A stretch of DNA of 64,000 nt from Kaistia sp. 32K (GTDB taxonomy: Bacteria; Pseudomonadota; Alphaproteobacteria; Rhizobiales; Kaistiaceae): positions 682,001 through 746,000 of the forward strand of contig NZ_AP024269.1 in assembly GCF_016629525.1 (NCBI RefSeq), given 5' to 3'. Numbering within the stretch: the stretch's first letter is position 1; every line of letters begins with the position of its first letter. This document shows positions 1-9,948 of this stretch, piece by piece. Made by a program: the position numbers and the translations under genes. Under the pieces are notes generated by a model that made no database searches, was not told the origin of the DNA, and saw nothing but the letters and a program-made list of their open reading frames with translations.

Positions 1-709
<709 letters not shown>

Positions 710-713
<4 letters not shown>

Positions 714-1735
714 CGTCCGCCTCCCTGGCTCTGGGCGACGCGCGGATCGAGCATCGCGGCGAGGATGTCGACGATGAGGCTGGTCAGCACATAGATGAAG
801 GCGGAGAGCAGGATGAAGGCCTGCACGACGGAAAAATCCTGCTTCAGGACGCCGTCGGTGACGAGCGCGCCGGCGCCGGGCCAGACGAAAACGCGCTCGA
901 CCAGCACGCTGCCGGCGAGCAATTGCCCGAACAGCAGGCCGGCGGCGGTGAGCGTCGGCAGGAAGGCGTTCGGCAGCGCGTGGCGGACATAGGCGGCCCA
1001 GCGGGTGAGGCCGCGCCCGCGCGCCACGGTGATGAAGGGTTCCCGCGTCACCCCTTCGAGATTGGCGCGGAGCAGCCGGTAGAGGAAGCCGAACGGCATC
1101 AGGCCGAGCGTGATCGCCGGCAGGATCAGGTGGCGGATGGCGTCCTTGAAGGCGGTCCAGTCGCCGGCGAGGAGCGAATCCACCGTCAGCAGCCCGGTGA
1201 CGGTCGGCGGCGGGATGATGCGCAGGCCCAGCCGCCCCTCCGGTCCCGGCAGCCAGCCGAGCCCTTCGAAGAAGATCAGCAGCATCATCAGGCCGAACCA
1301 GAAGGGCGGCACGCCCTGGGCGAAGAAGGAAAGCGCTCGTACGCCGCCATCCGAGACCGGGCCGCGCCGATAGACCGAGACGAGGGCGCAGGAGACCGCC
1401 GCGACGAAGGCGAACAGGAAGGCGAAGAGGCCGAGCTCGATGGTGGCCGGGAAGCGGGCGAGCAGCAGGCCGGCGACCGATTGTCCGGTCGAATAGGAGA
1501 AGCCCCAGTCGCCCGACAGGAAGCGCTGCATGTAGATCCAGTACTGGCTGAGGATCGAGCCGTTGAGGCCGAGCTCGGCGCGCAGCGCCTGCACCGCCTC
1601 CTCGCCGGCGAACTGGCCTAGGAACAGCCGCGCCGGATCGCCCGGCGTCAGCCGCAGCAGCACGAAGGCGATCAGCGAGGCGCCGACCAGCGAGATCAGC
1701 GAGGTGACGATGCGGCCCGAGATCAGTCTCAGCAT
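710..1735 (-). CDS. ABC transporter permease, DppB/OppB family
   Basis: Inner-membrane permease of 341 aa, the usual DppB length. The N-terminal membrane helix is followed by the family hallmark LRLTPGDPARLFLG (about residues 27-40) and later by several strongly hydrophobic segments consistent with six helices. The EAA loop that docks the ATPase is seen around residues 230-262 (REPFITVARGRGLTRWAAYV). It lies between the DppC-type gene (1-nt gap) and the ATPase gene (4-nt overlap), so it belongs to one SBP-DppB/C-DppD operon. The order SBP, DppC, DppB, DppD is slightly unusual, as DppB normally precedes DppC. Confidence 0.93.
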
Positions 1736-1736
1736 G

Positions 1737-2606
1737 TCAGCGCACCTGGTTGCGCGCCGAGCGCGGGTTCAGGCTCTCCTCGAGCCGGTCGGCCAAAAGG
1801 TTGGCGGCGATCACCGCCAGCAGCACGCCGAGGCCGGGGAAGAGCGCCAGCCACCACTGTCCGGTCAGGGCATATTGCAGGCCGTCGGTGATCATCGCGC
1901 CCCATTCGGGCTCCGGGATCTGCGCGCCGAGGCCGATGAAGCCGAGGCCGGCCAGCGTCAGGATGGCATAGCCGAAGACGGAGGCGCATTGCACCAGCAT
2001 GGTCGGCGCCGTGTGCGGCAGCAGGTGGCGGGCGATGATGCGGCCGCGCTTCGCGCCCATGGCGACGCTCGCCTCGACGAAGGGCATGGTGCGGATTTTC
2101 AGGATGTCGCCGCGCATCAGCCGGGCGAAGAAGGGCACGGAGGACAGCGCGATGCCGATCGCCGCCGTCTTCAGGCCGACGCCGAGGCCGACCGTCACCG
2201 CCATGGCGAGGATCAGCGGCGGGAAGGCGGCAAGCGCGTCGATGATGCGCATCAGGACGGTGTCGACGACGCGGCCGCCGATCCCCGCCGCGACGCCGAT
2301 CGCGCCGCCGACGAGAAGGCCCGCCAGCACGACTATGGCGCCTACGGCGAGCGAGATGCGGGCGCCGGTCAGGAAGCGGGCGAACACGTCGCGGCCGTTG
2401 CTGTCGGTGCCCATCGGATGGGTGAAGGAGGGCGCGGCGAGCGGCGCGCCGAAATCCATGTCGAGCGGGCCGAGCGGCCAGACGAGCGGCCCGATGAGGG
2501 CGCCGAGGATCAGCAGGGCGGCGATCAGCGTGGCGAGGGCGAACGCCTTGTCGTCGCCGATCCGCCGCAGCGCCGTCCCAACCCAAGCTCGTTTCACCAG
2601 CGGCAC
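1737..2606 (-). CDS. ABC transporter permease, DppC/OppC family
   Basis: Inner-membrane permease of 289 aa. It carries the DppC-specific motif HPMGTDSNGRDVFARFLTGA near residues 88-107 and the EAA coupling loop EASVAMGAKRGRIIARHLLP around residues 180-200, with about six hydrophobic segments. It is read before the DppB-type gene, separated by one base, and follows the substrate-binding protein gene after an 86-nt gap that contains a strong hairpin. It should form the heterodimeric channel with the DppB-type partner. Confidence 0.93.
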   Translation of the reverse strand: MPLVKRAWVGTALRRIGDDKAFALATLIAALLILGALIGPLVWPLGPLDMDFGAPLAAPSFTHPMGTDSNGRDVFARFLTGARISLAVGAIVVLAGLLVGGAIGVAAGIGGRVVDTVLMRIIDALAAFPPLILAMAVTVGLGVGLKTAAIGIALSSVPFFARLMRGDILKIRTMPFVEASVAMGAKRGRIIARHLLPHTAPTMLVQCASVFGYAILTLAGLGFIGLGAQIPEPEWGAMITDGLQYALTGQWWLALFPGLGVLLAVIAANLLADRLEESLNPRSARNQVR

Positions 2607-2621
2607 TCCGCATAAAGCACT

Positions 2622-2645
2622 GCGCGCGGCCCATGGACCGCGCGC
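2622..2645 (-). terminator. Near-perfect GC palindrome after the substrate-binding protein gene (attenuator-like)
   Basis: The arms GCGCGCGG (2622-2629) and CCGCGCGC (2638-2645) pair around CCCATGGA. The element lies in the 86-nt gap between the SBP gene and the first permease gene. Such hairpins commonly stabilise or partly terminate the transcript, so that the binding protein is made in excess. There is no clear T-run on the minus strand, so complete termination is unlikely. Confidence 0.5.
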
Positions 2646-2692
2646 TGTTTTCGGATCGGTCGACCGGGCGGAGGCCCGATCAACGCGTTATG

Positions 2693-4282
2693 TTAGCGGC
2701 CCCAGAGATTGAGGTCGAACGGACCGTCCTGGGCGAAGTGCCAGTCCTTGACGTCGGCCGAGACGACGGCCGTGTAGACGTCGGCGTAGACCGGGATGCG
2801 CGGGCTGTCGGCCACCCAGATCTTGGCGATCTTGTCCCAGAGCGCCTGCCGCTCGGCATCGCTCTTCAGGTCGTGGCGGGTGTCGAGCAGGGCTTCCGCT
2901 TCCTTGCTGCAATAGTTGCTGGTGTTGTAGGCGGAGGCGCAGCGCAGGTCGTAGTCGAGCAGCCAGGCCGGATCGTCGACCGACGGGCCGTCGAAGCGGA
3001 CGATCGCCGAGGTCTTAGTCTTGGCGCCGACCGCTTCCTGATAGCCCGAGGCCGGCAGCTTGCGGATCGTCAGATTGACGCCGATCTGCGACCAGGCGCC
3101 CTGGGCGATGGTGGCGATCTGCTCCTGGTCGTTCTGGCCCTCGCGGATGATGATCTCGGCGGTGACCGGGGTCTTCACGCCGGATTCGGCCAGCAGCTTC
3201 TTCGCCTTCTCGAGGTCATAGGCGCGCGCCGCGCCGATTTCCTTGTTGAAGGCGGGGAACTGCGGCGGGTAGGGGCCGTAGAAGGTCTCGCCGAAGCCAT
3301 GCGCGACGTTCTTCAGGATGGCGTCGTAGGGCAGCGCGTAGGAGAGCGCCTCGCGGAACTTGGCGTTGTCGAACGGCGCGACCTGGTTCGGCAGGCCGAT
3401 CAGCTGCCAGCGCGCGGTCGGGACTTCGATGACCTTGAGGCCGTCGGCGCCCTTCAGGCTCTCGACCGAGGCCTTCGACAGGCCGAGCGTCACGTCGGCC
3501 TGCTTGTTGCGAGCCTGCAGCAGCAGCGTGGCGTTGTCGGTGATGAAGTTGACGATCACGTTCTTCTCGCGCGGCGCTTCGCCGAAGAAGTCGGGATTGG
3601 CCTTGAACACGGCGCGGACGCCGGGCTGGTAGTCGGCGAGCAGGTAGGGACCGCTGCCGGCGGCGTGGCCGGCGAGCCATGCCTTGCCGCCATTCGCCTC
3701 GACCGTCTTCAAGTCGATGATGCCGAGATTGGGCTGGGTCAGCGCATGCGGCAGCAGCGGCTCGCCGCGCTTCAGCTTGATCACGACGGTCGTCGCATCC
3801 GGCGCCTCGATCGCCTCGGTGTTGCCGAACTGGGCCGCCTCGAGGAAGTAGGTGCCGCAGGTGCCGCTCTTCAGCACGTATTCGAGCGAGGCCTTCACGG
3901 CGGCCGCGTCGAGCGGATTGCCGCTCGGGAATTTCAGCCCGTCGCGCAGCTTGAAGGTGAGCTCCTTGCCGTCGTCGGAGACCTTGTAGCTCTCGGCCAG
4001 GTAGCCGACGATCTTGGTCGTATCCTCGGTGGTGACCTTGACGCCCTCGGCGGCGTTGGCGACCGGCTTCGCCTCGTAGCGCAGCAGCGGCGTGTAGAGC
4101 GGGGCCAGGAAGCCGTCATCGGCGATGTCGCAGACGATGGTCGGATCGAGGGTTGGCGGCGGCAGCGAATAGTTGATGACGAAGGGGCCTTCGGCGGCGG
4201 TCGCGGCGAGCGGCGCGAGGGCCGTCGCGGCGAACGCTATGGCCAAGGCGCCGGCCCGGACGCGCGCGGAAATACCAGACAT
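2693..4282 (-). CDS. ABC transporter substrate-binding protein, family 5 (peptide/nickel type)
   Basis: Periplasmic ligand-binding protein of 529 aa. A Sec signal peptide is evident (ARVRAGALAIAFAATALAPL, cleavage after ATAA). The mature start, NYSLPPPTLDPTIVCDIADD, and later PNLGIIDLKTVEANGGKAWL match the SBP_bac_5 fold used for peptides, nickel and various other small ligands. First gene of the operon with two permeases and an ATPase downstream. The ligand cannot be named from sequence. The divergently read hydantoinase operon makes a cyclic amide, ureide or modified peptide plausible, but that is inference. Confidence 0.93.
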   Translation of the reverse strand: MSGISARVRAGALAIAFAATALAPLAATAAEGPFVINYSLPPPTLDPTIVCDIADDGFLAPLYTPLLRYEAKPVANAAEGVKVTTEDTTKIVGYLAESYKVSDDGKELTFKLRDGLKFPSGNPLDAAAVKASLEYVLKSGTCGTYFLEAAQFGNTEAIEAPDATTVVIKLKRGEPLLPHALTQPNLGIIDLKTVEANGGKAWLAGHAAGSGPYLLADYQPGVRAVFKANPDFFGEAPREKNVIVNFITDNATLLLQARNKQADVTLGLSKASVESLKGADGLKVIEVPTARWQLIGLPNQVAPFDNAKFREALSYALPYDAILKNVAHGFGETFYGPYPPQFPAFNKEIGAARAYDLEKAKKLLAESGVKTPVTAEIIIREGQNDQEQIATIAQGAWSQIGVNLTIRKLPASGYQEAVGAKTKTSAIVRFDGPSVDDPAWLLDYDLRCASAYNTSNYCSKEAEALLDTRHDLKSDAERQALWDKIAKIWVADSPRIPVYADVYTAVVSADVKDWHFAQDGPFDLNLWGR

Positions 4283-4409
4283 GAGTCAATCCTCGATTGG
4301 CTTGCGGATCATGGTCGCACCGCGTTGGGACGTAGTCCGGGGGGCCGGCCTGCTGCCTGGACGGGGACGATTGTGGCAGATTAAGCGCGAAGTCCCCGCG
4401 CTGCGCGGC

Positions 4410-4428
4410 GCGAAATTTTAAGTTTCGC
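4410..4428. promoter_or_regulatory. Candidate operator in the 315-bp divergent promoter region (4283-4597)
   Basis: The intergenic stretch between the SBP gene and the HyuA gene holds no gene. Its most structured part is GCGAAATTTTAAGTTTCGC, with 6-bp arms GCGAAA and TTTCGC, followed by a second AT-rich segment, CTAAAATCGTGGATTTTCG (4428-4446). A further inverted repeat, GCGTT-N6-AACGC, lies at 4543-4558, just before the hyuA start. Both promoters must lie here. Which regulator binds is unknown, since no regulator gene adjoins. Confidence 0.35.
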
Positions 4429-4597
4429 TAAAATCGTGGATTTTCGTCCCCCTTGCTTGGGCCGCGAGAGAACATCGATCCTTATATCGTTCCGATCCAT
4501 CTGGTAAAAGCACGGTTCTACTGCTCGGGAGAGAATTTCTTTGCGTTGGCTGTAACGCTAGGGAAGTTCGCAACCTGCAATTGATCGGGAACAGATG

Positions 4598-6688
4598 ATG
4601 TCGCACTGGAATGTCGGTATTGACGTTGGCGGAACCTTTACGGATCTCGTGGCCATCGGTCCCAATGGCGAGTTCCGCGCCACGAAGACACCGTCGACGC
4701 CCGATCAGTCGGATGGTGTTCTGAACGGTCTCGGCCGCCTCGCGACCGAACTGGGCCGCTCGCTGGCCGATTTTCTCGGCGAATTGCCGCTGATCGTGCA
4801 CGGCACCACCGTCGCCACCAATTCGCTGCTCGAATACAATGGCGCCAAGGTCGGCCTGATCACCACCAAGGGCTTTCGCGACGAGATCGAGTTCCGCCGC
4901 TCCTACAAGGAGAGCGTGTTCGACCCGCGCCTGAAGCCGCCGCACGCCATCGTGCCGCGCCGCTCGCGCATCGGCGTCGCCGAGCGCGTCGACCACCAGG
5001 GCAACGTGCTGACGCCGCTTGACGAGGCGGAGGTCCGCGCGGCTTGCGAGGAGTTCCGCCGCCAGGGCGTCGAGGCGGTGGCGATCTGCTACCTGTTCTC
5101 CTTCGTCAATCCGGCGCATGAGCGCCGCACCGCCGAGATCGTGCGCGAGGAGCTGCCGGACGCGTTCATCTCGCTCTCCTGCGACGTGCTGCCGGAGATC
5201 CGCGAGTTCGAGCGCGTCTCGACGACGACGGTCAACGCCTTCGTCGGCCCGCGCGTCAACGCCTACCTGACCCATCTGGAAGAGCGGCTGCGGAGCCAGG
5301 GCTTCAAGGGCGAGCTCTTCATCATCCAGTCGAACGGCGGCGTGCTGTCGGCGGGGGAGGCGGGGCGCTATGCCGTCAACACGCTGCTCTCCGGACCGGC
5401 CGGCGGCGTCACTGCCGGCTCCTATCTCGGCGAGATGGCGGGCTACGACAATCTGATCACCGTCGACATGGGCGGCACCAGCTACGACATCGCGCTGATC
5501 GAGAATCTGCAGCCCGCGGTGACGACGGAGAGCTGGATCGGCCGCTACCGCATCGCGCTGCCGATGCTCGACATCCACACGATCGGCGCCGGCGGCGGCT
5601 CGATCGCCTGGGTCGATGCCGGCGGCGCCCTGCAGGTGGGACCGGCGAGCGCCGGCTCCTATCCGGGCCCGGCCTGCTACAGCCGCGGCGGCACGCGGCC
5701 GACCGTCACCGACGCCAATGTCGTGCTCGGCCTGCTCAATCCCGACTTCTTCCTCGGCGGCGAGATGGTGCTCGACCGCGAGAAGGCGGTCGACGCGGTG
5801 CGCCGCGAGGTGGCCGAGCCGCTCGGGCTCTCGGTCATCGAGGCGGCCTCGGCGATCATCGAGCTTGTCAATTCCAACATGGCCAACGCCACCCGCCTGG
5901 TGACCACCAAGCGCGGTCGCGACCCGCAGCAGTTCGCGCTCGTCGCGGCGGGCGGCGCCGGCGGCATCCATGCCGGCAAGCAGGCCGAGGAGCTCGGCAT
6001 CCGCACGGTGATCGTGCCGGGTCTGGCGCCGGTCTTCTGCGCGCTCGGCGACAATGTCGCGGATCTCAAAATCAGCGAGAGCCGCACCCATATCGGCCGC
6101 GTCGACGAGCTCGATTTCGAGGCGCTGAACACGATGTTCCAGGAGATGGAGCAGCGGGCGCGCGGCCGCCTCGCCGGCCAGGCCGTCGCCGGCAATTTCG
6201 AAACCCGGCGCAGCCTCGACATGCACTATGTCGGCGAGGTGCATGAGGTGACGGTGCCGATCCGCTCGCGCACCCGTCGCATCACCAAGCTGAACCTCGA
6301 CGCGACGCTCGGCGATTTCCACGAGCTGCACGAGCGGCTCTTCGCGCACAAGGATCCGAGCCAGCCGGTCGAGATCCTGACGCTGCGGCTCGACCTGATC
6401 GGCGTGCGCGAGCGGCCGCGCATGATCCCGCAGGAATTCGGCGACGAGGATGCCTCGGGCGCGCTGAAGGGCGAGCGGCAGGTGCATTTCGACGTCGAGC
6501 CGACGACGGTGCCGGTCTATGACGGCGGCCTGCTCAAGGCCGGCAGCTTCATTCCGGGGCCGGCGATCATCGAGCAATGGGGCACCACCATCGCCGTCTA
6601 TCCGGGCCATGAGTGCCTGATCGACGCGTATGGCAATGTCATCATCGAGATCGGCCAGGCCCGGACGGCGGCGGAGCGCGCCGCCTGA
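4598..6688 (+). CDS. hyuA: Hydantoinase/oxoprolinase HyuA-type subunit (N-methylhydantoinase A family)
   Basis: ATP-dependent subunit of the hydantoinase/5-oxoprolinase/acetone-carboxylase superfamily, which phosphorylates a cyclic amide or carbonyl substrate before hydrolysis or carboxylation. 696 aa, family length. The phosphate-binding motif GIDVGGTFTDLV lies near residues 7-18, then HGTTVATNSLLEYNGAKVG in the N-terminal domain and SGPAGGVTAGSYLGEMAGYD plus VDMGGTSYDI in the HyuA core. ATG codons occur at 4595 and 4598; 4598 gives better spacing from CGGGA. The stop overlaps the next start by one base (TGATG). The substrate cannot be assigned. Confidence 0.93.
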   Translation: MSHWNVGIDVGGTFTDLVAIGPNGEFRATKTPSTPDQSDGVLNGLGRLATELGRSLADFLGELPLIVHGTTVATNSLLEYNGAKVGLITTKGFRDEIEFRRSYKESVFDPRLKPPHAIVPRRSRIGVAERVDHQGNVLTPLDEAEVRAACEEFRRQGVEAVAICYLFSFVNPAHERRTAEIVREELPDAFISLSCDVLPEIREFERVSTTTVNAFVGPRVNAYLTHLEERLRSQGFKGELFIIQSNGGVLSAGEAGRYAVNTLLSGPAGGVTAGSYLGEMAGYDNLITVDMGGTSYDIALIENLQPAVTTESWIGRYRIALPMLDIHTIGAGGGSIAWVDAGGALQVGPASAGSYPGPACYSRGGTRPTVTDANVVLGLLNPDFFLGGEMVLDREKAVDAVRREVAEPLGLSVIEAASAIIELVNSNMANATRLVTTKRGRDPQQFALVAAGGAGGIHAGKQAEELGIRTVIVPGLAPVFCALGDNVADLKISESRTHIGRVDELDFEALNTMFQEMEQRARGRLAGQAVAGNFETRRSLDMHYVGEVHEVTVPIRSRTRRITKLNLDATLGDFHELHERLFAHKDPSQPVEILTLRLDLIGVRERPRMIPQEFGDEDASGALKGERQVHFDVEPTTVPVYDGGLLKAGSFIPGPAIIEQWGTTIAVYPGHECLIDAYGNVIIEIGQARTAAERAA

Positions 6689-8163
6689 TGATCCGCTCGC
6701 AGATCCTCTACAGCCGCATCGCGGCGATTGCCCGGGAGCTGGCCGAGACGGTCGGCCGCACGGCCCGCTCGCCGGGCCTGACCGAGGGCCGGCGCTACGC
6801 AGCGGCGCTTTTGACCGGCGAGCCGAAGCTCGTGGCGCAGGCGCAGTACGACGCCAGCCACGTCTTCCTGATCCGCGACAGCGTCGCGGCGCTGCTCGAC
6901 CGCTTCGCCTTCAATCTCGGCGAGGGCGACATCGTCCTCGTCGGCGATCCCTATAGCGGAGGCTCGACGCCGCAGGCGCTCACCATCGCCGCGCCGCTGT
7001 TCTACGAGGGCGAGCTGGTGCTGTTCCCGGCCGTCCGCGCCGAGATGGCCGATCTTGCCGGCGAGTTCCCGGGATCGCTGCATCCCTTCGCCTCGGAGAC
7101 CTGGCAGGAGGCGGTGCGCTTCACGCCGCTGAAGCTCTATCGCCACGGCCTGCTGCAGCGCGACGCGCTCCGCTTCATGCTGCGCAACAGCCGCGCCGAG
7201 AGCCAGGTCCGCGCCGATATCGAGGCAATCGTCTCGGCGCTCCGCGCCGCGTCCGCATCGCTCGTCGCGCTGATGGACGAGAAGGGCCGCAAGGCGACCG
7301 AGACGGCGATCGCGCAGACGATCGTGCATAGCCGCGCGCTGGGTGCTGCCGAGATCACCGAGCGCTTCGGCGCCGTCGACCGGACGGAGCGGACGCGCCT
7401 GCCGGTCTCGGTCGATGCGTCGGTCGATCTCGTCGTTCGCGTCACCACGTCCGACGGCCATCTCGGCCTCGATTTCACAGGCACGGGTTCCAATCGCGCC
7501 GGCCCCTACAACATGACGCCCGGCCAGGCCAAGGGCTACGCGCTGGTGGCGGCGCTGGCGGAATCGCTCGACGCGACGACGCTGAACGACGGCCATTTGC
7601 AGCTGGTCTCGATGACCGCGCCGAAGGGCTCGCTGGTCGATCCGGTGCTGCCGGCCGCGACCGGCCTTTCGGATGCTGTCACCGCGCATCACCTGGTTGG
7701 CCTCGTCCGCTCAGCCCTGCATGGTGGCGCGGCGCCGGACGAGACGCGGCTCGACGGCGTGCAGCCGGCCGTCCTCGCCTTCCTGCCGATCGGCGCCGAG
7801 GACAATCCGCCGATCAGCCTCGATCCCGGCTTCTCGCTCTCGGCGCAGGGCTGGGGACCGCCTGTTCTCGCCGGTCGCCGCCTGATGCCCTCGGCCGAGG
7901 TGCTGGAGGCGCGCGAGCATTTCAATCTCGTCAGCCGCGAGATCGGCGCCGACGGGCGGATCCACGCCGTCATCCGCAATGACGGCCCGACGCTCGAGGG
8001 CAATTTCTTCGTGCCGCGCGACGCGGGCGGCCCGCGCGGCCGGCTGACGCTCGTCGTCGACGGGGCGCGGCAGGTGCTGGAAAGCGCCGTGCTCGTCGTC
8101 ATCCCGCCCGGCGGGCTGATCGAGTTCATCTACCCGACCTATGCGGAGCGCGCCGATGGATAA
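6688..8163 (+). CDS. HyuB-type subunit, short divergent paralog (first of two)
   Basis: Hydantoinase B/oxoprolinase family, 491 aa, clearly shorter than the usual 560-600 aa and than its 581-aa neighbour. The start ATG at 6688 overlaps the hyuA stop by one base. Family motifs include RIAAIARELAETVGRTARSP at the N-terminus, VGDPYSGGSTPQALTIAAPL, and LDFTGTGSNRAGPYNMTP in the central domain. The segment after TGLSDAVTAHHLVGLVRSAL is compressed relative to the second HyuB. It may be a structural or regulatory partner, or have a separate substrate site. HyuA-HyuB-HyuB order with tight coupling implies one complex, which is inference. Confidence 0.88.
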   Translation: MIRSQILYSRIAAIARELAETVGRTARSPGLTEGRRYAAALLTGEPKLVAQAQYDASHVFLIRDSVAALLDRFAFNLGEGDIVLVGDPYSGGSTPQALTIAAPLFYEGELVLFPAVRAEMADLAGEFPGSLHPFASETWQEAVRFTPLKLYRHGLLQRDALRFMLRNSRAESQVRADIEAIVSALRAASASLVALMDEKGRKATETAIAQTIVHSRALGAAEITERFGAVDRTERTRLPVSVDASVDLVVRVTTSDGHLGLDFTGTGSNRAGPYNMTPGQAKGYALVAALAESLDATTLNDGHLQLVSMTAPKGSLVDPVLPAATGLSDAVTAHHLVGLVRSALHGGAAPDETRLDGVQPAVLAFLPIGAEDNPPISLDPGFSLSAQGWGPPVLAGRRLMPSAEVLEAREHFNLVSREIGADGRIHAVIRNDGPTLEGNFFVPRDAGGPRGRLTLVVDGARQVLESAVLVVIPPGGLIEFIYPTYAERADG

Positions 8164-9901
8164 GAGAAGTTTCGTTCTGTCGCAGGTCGTCGCCGGCTCG
8201 CTGAACACGATCGCTGACGAGATGAGCGCCACCGTGACGCGGACGGCGCGCTCGCCCGTCTTCAACGAGGCGCACGACTTCACCACCGCCATCTTCGAGA
8301 TGAAGGACATGAAGTCCCGGCTCGTCGCCCAGTCGCCGGGCTGCACGCTGCATCTCTATGCGGTCGCGATGGCGGTCGACCGCGCGATCGACGCGTTCAA
8401 GTACGATCTGCAGCCGGGCGACGTGATCCTTGCGTCGGATCCCTACAATGGCGGCACGCATATCCCGGATCTCGTCGTCATCACGCCGGTGTTCCACGAT
8501 CGCAAGCCGGTCCTGTTCCCGGCCGTGCGCGCCCATATGGGCGATGTCGGCGGCCCCGTCGCCGGCGGCTACAACCCGCATGCCCGCGACGTCTGGCAGG
8601 ACGGGCTGGTCATGCCGCCGGTCAAGATCGTCGAGCGCGGCGAGAAGCGCGCCGACATGTTCGACCTGATCGTCGCCAACAACCGCATCGCGCACTGGAT
8701 CAACGGCGATCTCGATTCGATGATCGGCGCCTGCCAGCTGGCCAGCCGCCGCATCGGCGAGCTGTTCGACCGCTACGGCCTCGACACCGTCCGCGACGCC
8801 ATCCAGGCGAATGTCGACTATTCCGAGCGCCGCGTCCGCGCCGAGATCGAGAGCTGGGCCGACGGCGAATATTACGCCGAGACCTTCGTCGACCACGACT
8901 ATCAGGGCCAGCGCGACGTCAAGATCGCCTGCAAGGCGATCGTTCGGGGCTCCGACCTGACGCTCGATTTCACCGGCACCGATCCGCAGGTGAAGGGCTT
9001 CATCAACAGCCCGATCGCCAACACCATGTCGTTCATCTTCATCGGGCTGACGACCTGCTGCGACGAGGACATCCCGATCAACGAGGGCTGCATGGCGCCG
9101 GTGACGGTGATCGCGCCCGAGGGAACGGTGATCAATCCGAGGCGCCCGGCCCCGGTCGGCACCTGCACCTGCTCGGCAGGCGCCGAGGTGACGGAAGCCG
9201 TGCTGCTGGCGCTGGCGCAATGCGCGCCGAAGCGCGTCGGCGTCAACGCCCACAAGATGCCGCTCGTCATGTCCTATGGCAGCTATGAAGACGAGCGGAT
9301 GTGGGTGTTCCTGAACTTCATCGGCTTCACCGGCGGCGCGGGTGCTGCCTACGAGACCGACGGCTGGGGCCTCTATCCGCCGCTGATGACGGGCGTCATC
9401 CTGCCCTCGATCGAGATGACCGAGATCCAGTATCCGACCCGGATCCTGAAGCACGAATATGTCGCCGACCAGACCGGCGCCGGCCGCTGGCGCGGCACGC
9501 CGGGGCTGGAGACGATCACCCAGCATCTGGTTCCCAACCAGACCAGCGTGATGATGGAGGGCGTGCGCCACACCGCCAAGGGCATGGTCGGCGGCGAGCA
9601 CGGCGCGTCAAACCGCGTCTATCTGGCGACGCCGGAAGGCGCCGAGACCGAGATCCCCGAATACGCCTTCATGCATCCGCTCGAGGCCGGCGGCGCCATC
9701 CGCACCATTCGCGGCGGTGGCGGCGGCTGGGGCGACGCGATGGAGCGCGCGCCGGAGACAGTGCGCGAGGACGTCATCGACGGCTATGTCACGCGCGAGG
9801 GCGCGCTCGCCGATTATGGCGTCGTGCTCGGCGAGGATCTCGTCATCGACGTCGCCGCGACCGGGGCGGCCCGCGCCGCCCGGCTCGCCCGCGCCGCCTG
9901 A
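8156..9901 (+). CDS. hyuB: Hydantoinase B/oxoprolinase family protein, full length (N-methylhydantoinase B type)
   Basis: 581 aa, typical HyuB length. The start at 8156 is preferred because GGAGCG precedes it at good spacing; it overlaps the previous gene by 8 bases. Family motifs seen are LNTIADEMSATVTRTARSPV, LASDPYNGGTHIPDLVVITP, FPAVRAHMGDVGGPVAGGYN and the C-terminal glycine-rich IRGGGGGWGDAM. It would act with HyuA in ATP-dependent opening of a cyclic amide or related reaction. It resembles the first HyuB only in part, so the pair probably arose by old duplication. Confidence 0.92.
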   Translation: MDKRSFVLSQVVAGSLNTIADEMSATVTRTARSPVFNEAHDFTTAIFEMKDMKSRLVAQSPGCTLHLYAVAMAVDRAIDAFKYDLQPGDVILASDPYNGGTHIPDLVVITPVFHDRKPVLFPAVRAHMGDVGGPVAGGYNPHARDVWQDGLVMPPVKIVERGEKRADMFDLIVANNRIAHWINGDLDSMIGACQLASRRIGELFDRYGLDTVRDAIQANVDYSERRVRAEIESWADGEYYAETFVDHDYQGQRDVKIACKAIVRGSDLTLDFTGTDPQVKGFINSPIANTMSFIFIGLTTCCDEDIPINEGCMAPVTVIAPEGTVINPRRPAPVGTCTCSAGAEVTEAVLLALAQCAPKRVGVNAHKMPLVMSYGSYEDERMWVFLNFIGFTGGAGAAYETDGWGLYPPLMTGVILPSIEMTEIQYPTRILKHEYVADQTGAGRWRGTPGLETITQHLVPNQTSVMMEGVRHTAKGMVGGEHGASNRVYLATPEGAETEIPEYAFMHPLEAGGAIRTIRGGGGGWGDAMERAPETVREDVIDGYVTREGALADYGVVLGEDLVIDVAATGAARAARLARAA

Positions 9902-9948
9902 CATCGGAACCGGCCGGGCGACGCGCCCGGCCTCGGAGAGAGACCACC

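Noticed and set aside
4418..6610. Very long open frame on the minus strand opposite hyuA (about 730 codons)
   Set aside because: Mirror of the HyuA codon pattern in a high-GC gene; composition is Arg/Ala/Asp-rich with no family motif, while the plus strand encodes a clear HyuA.
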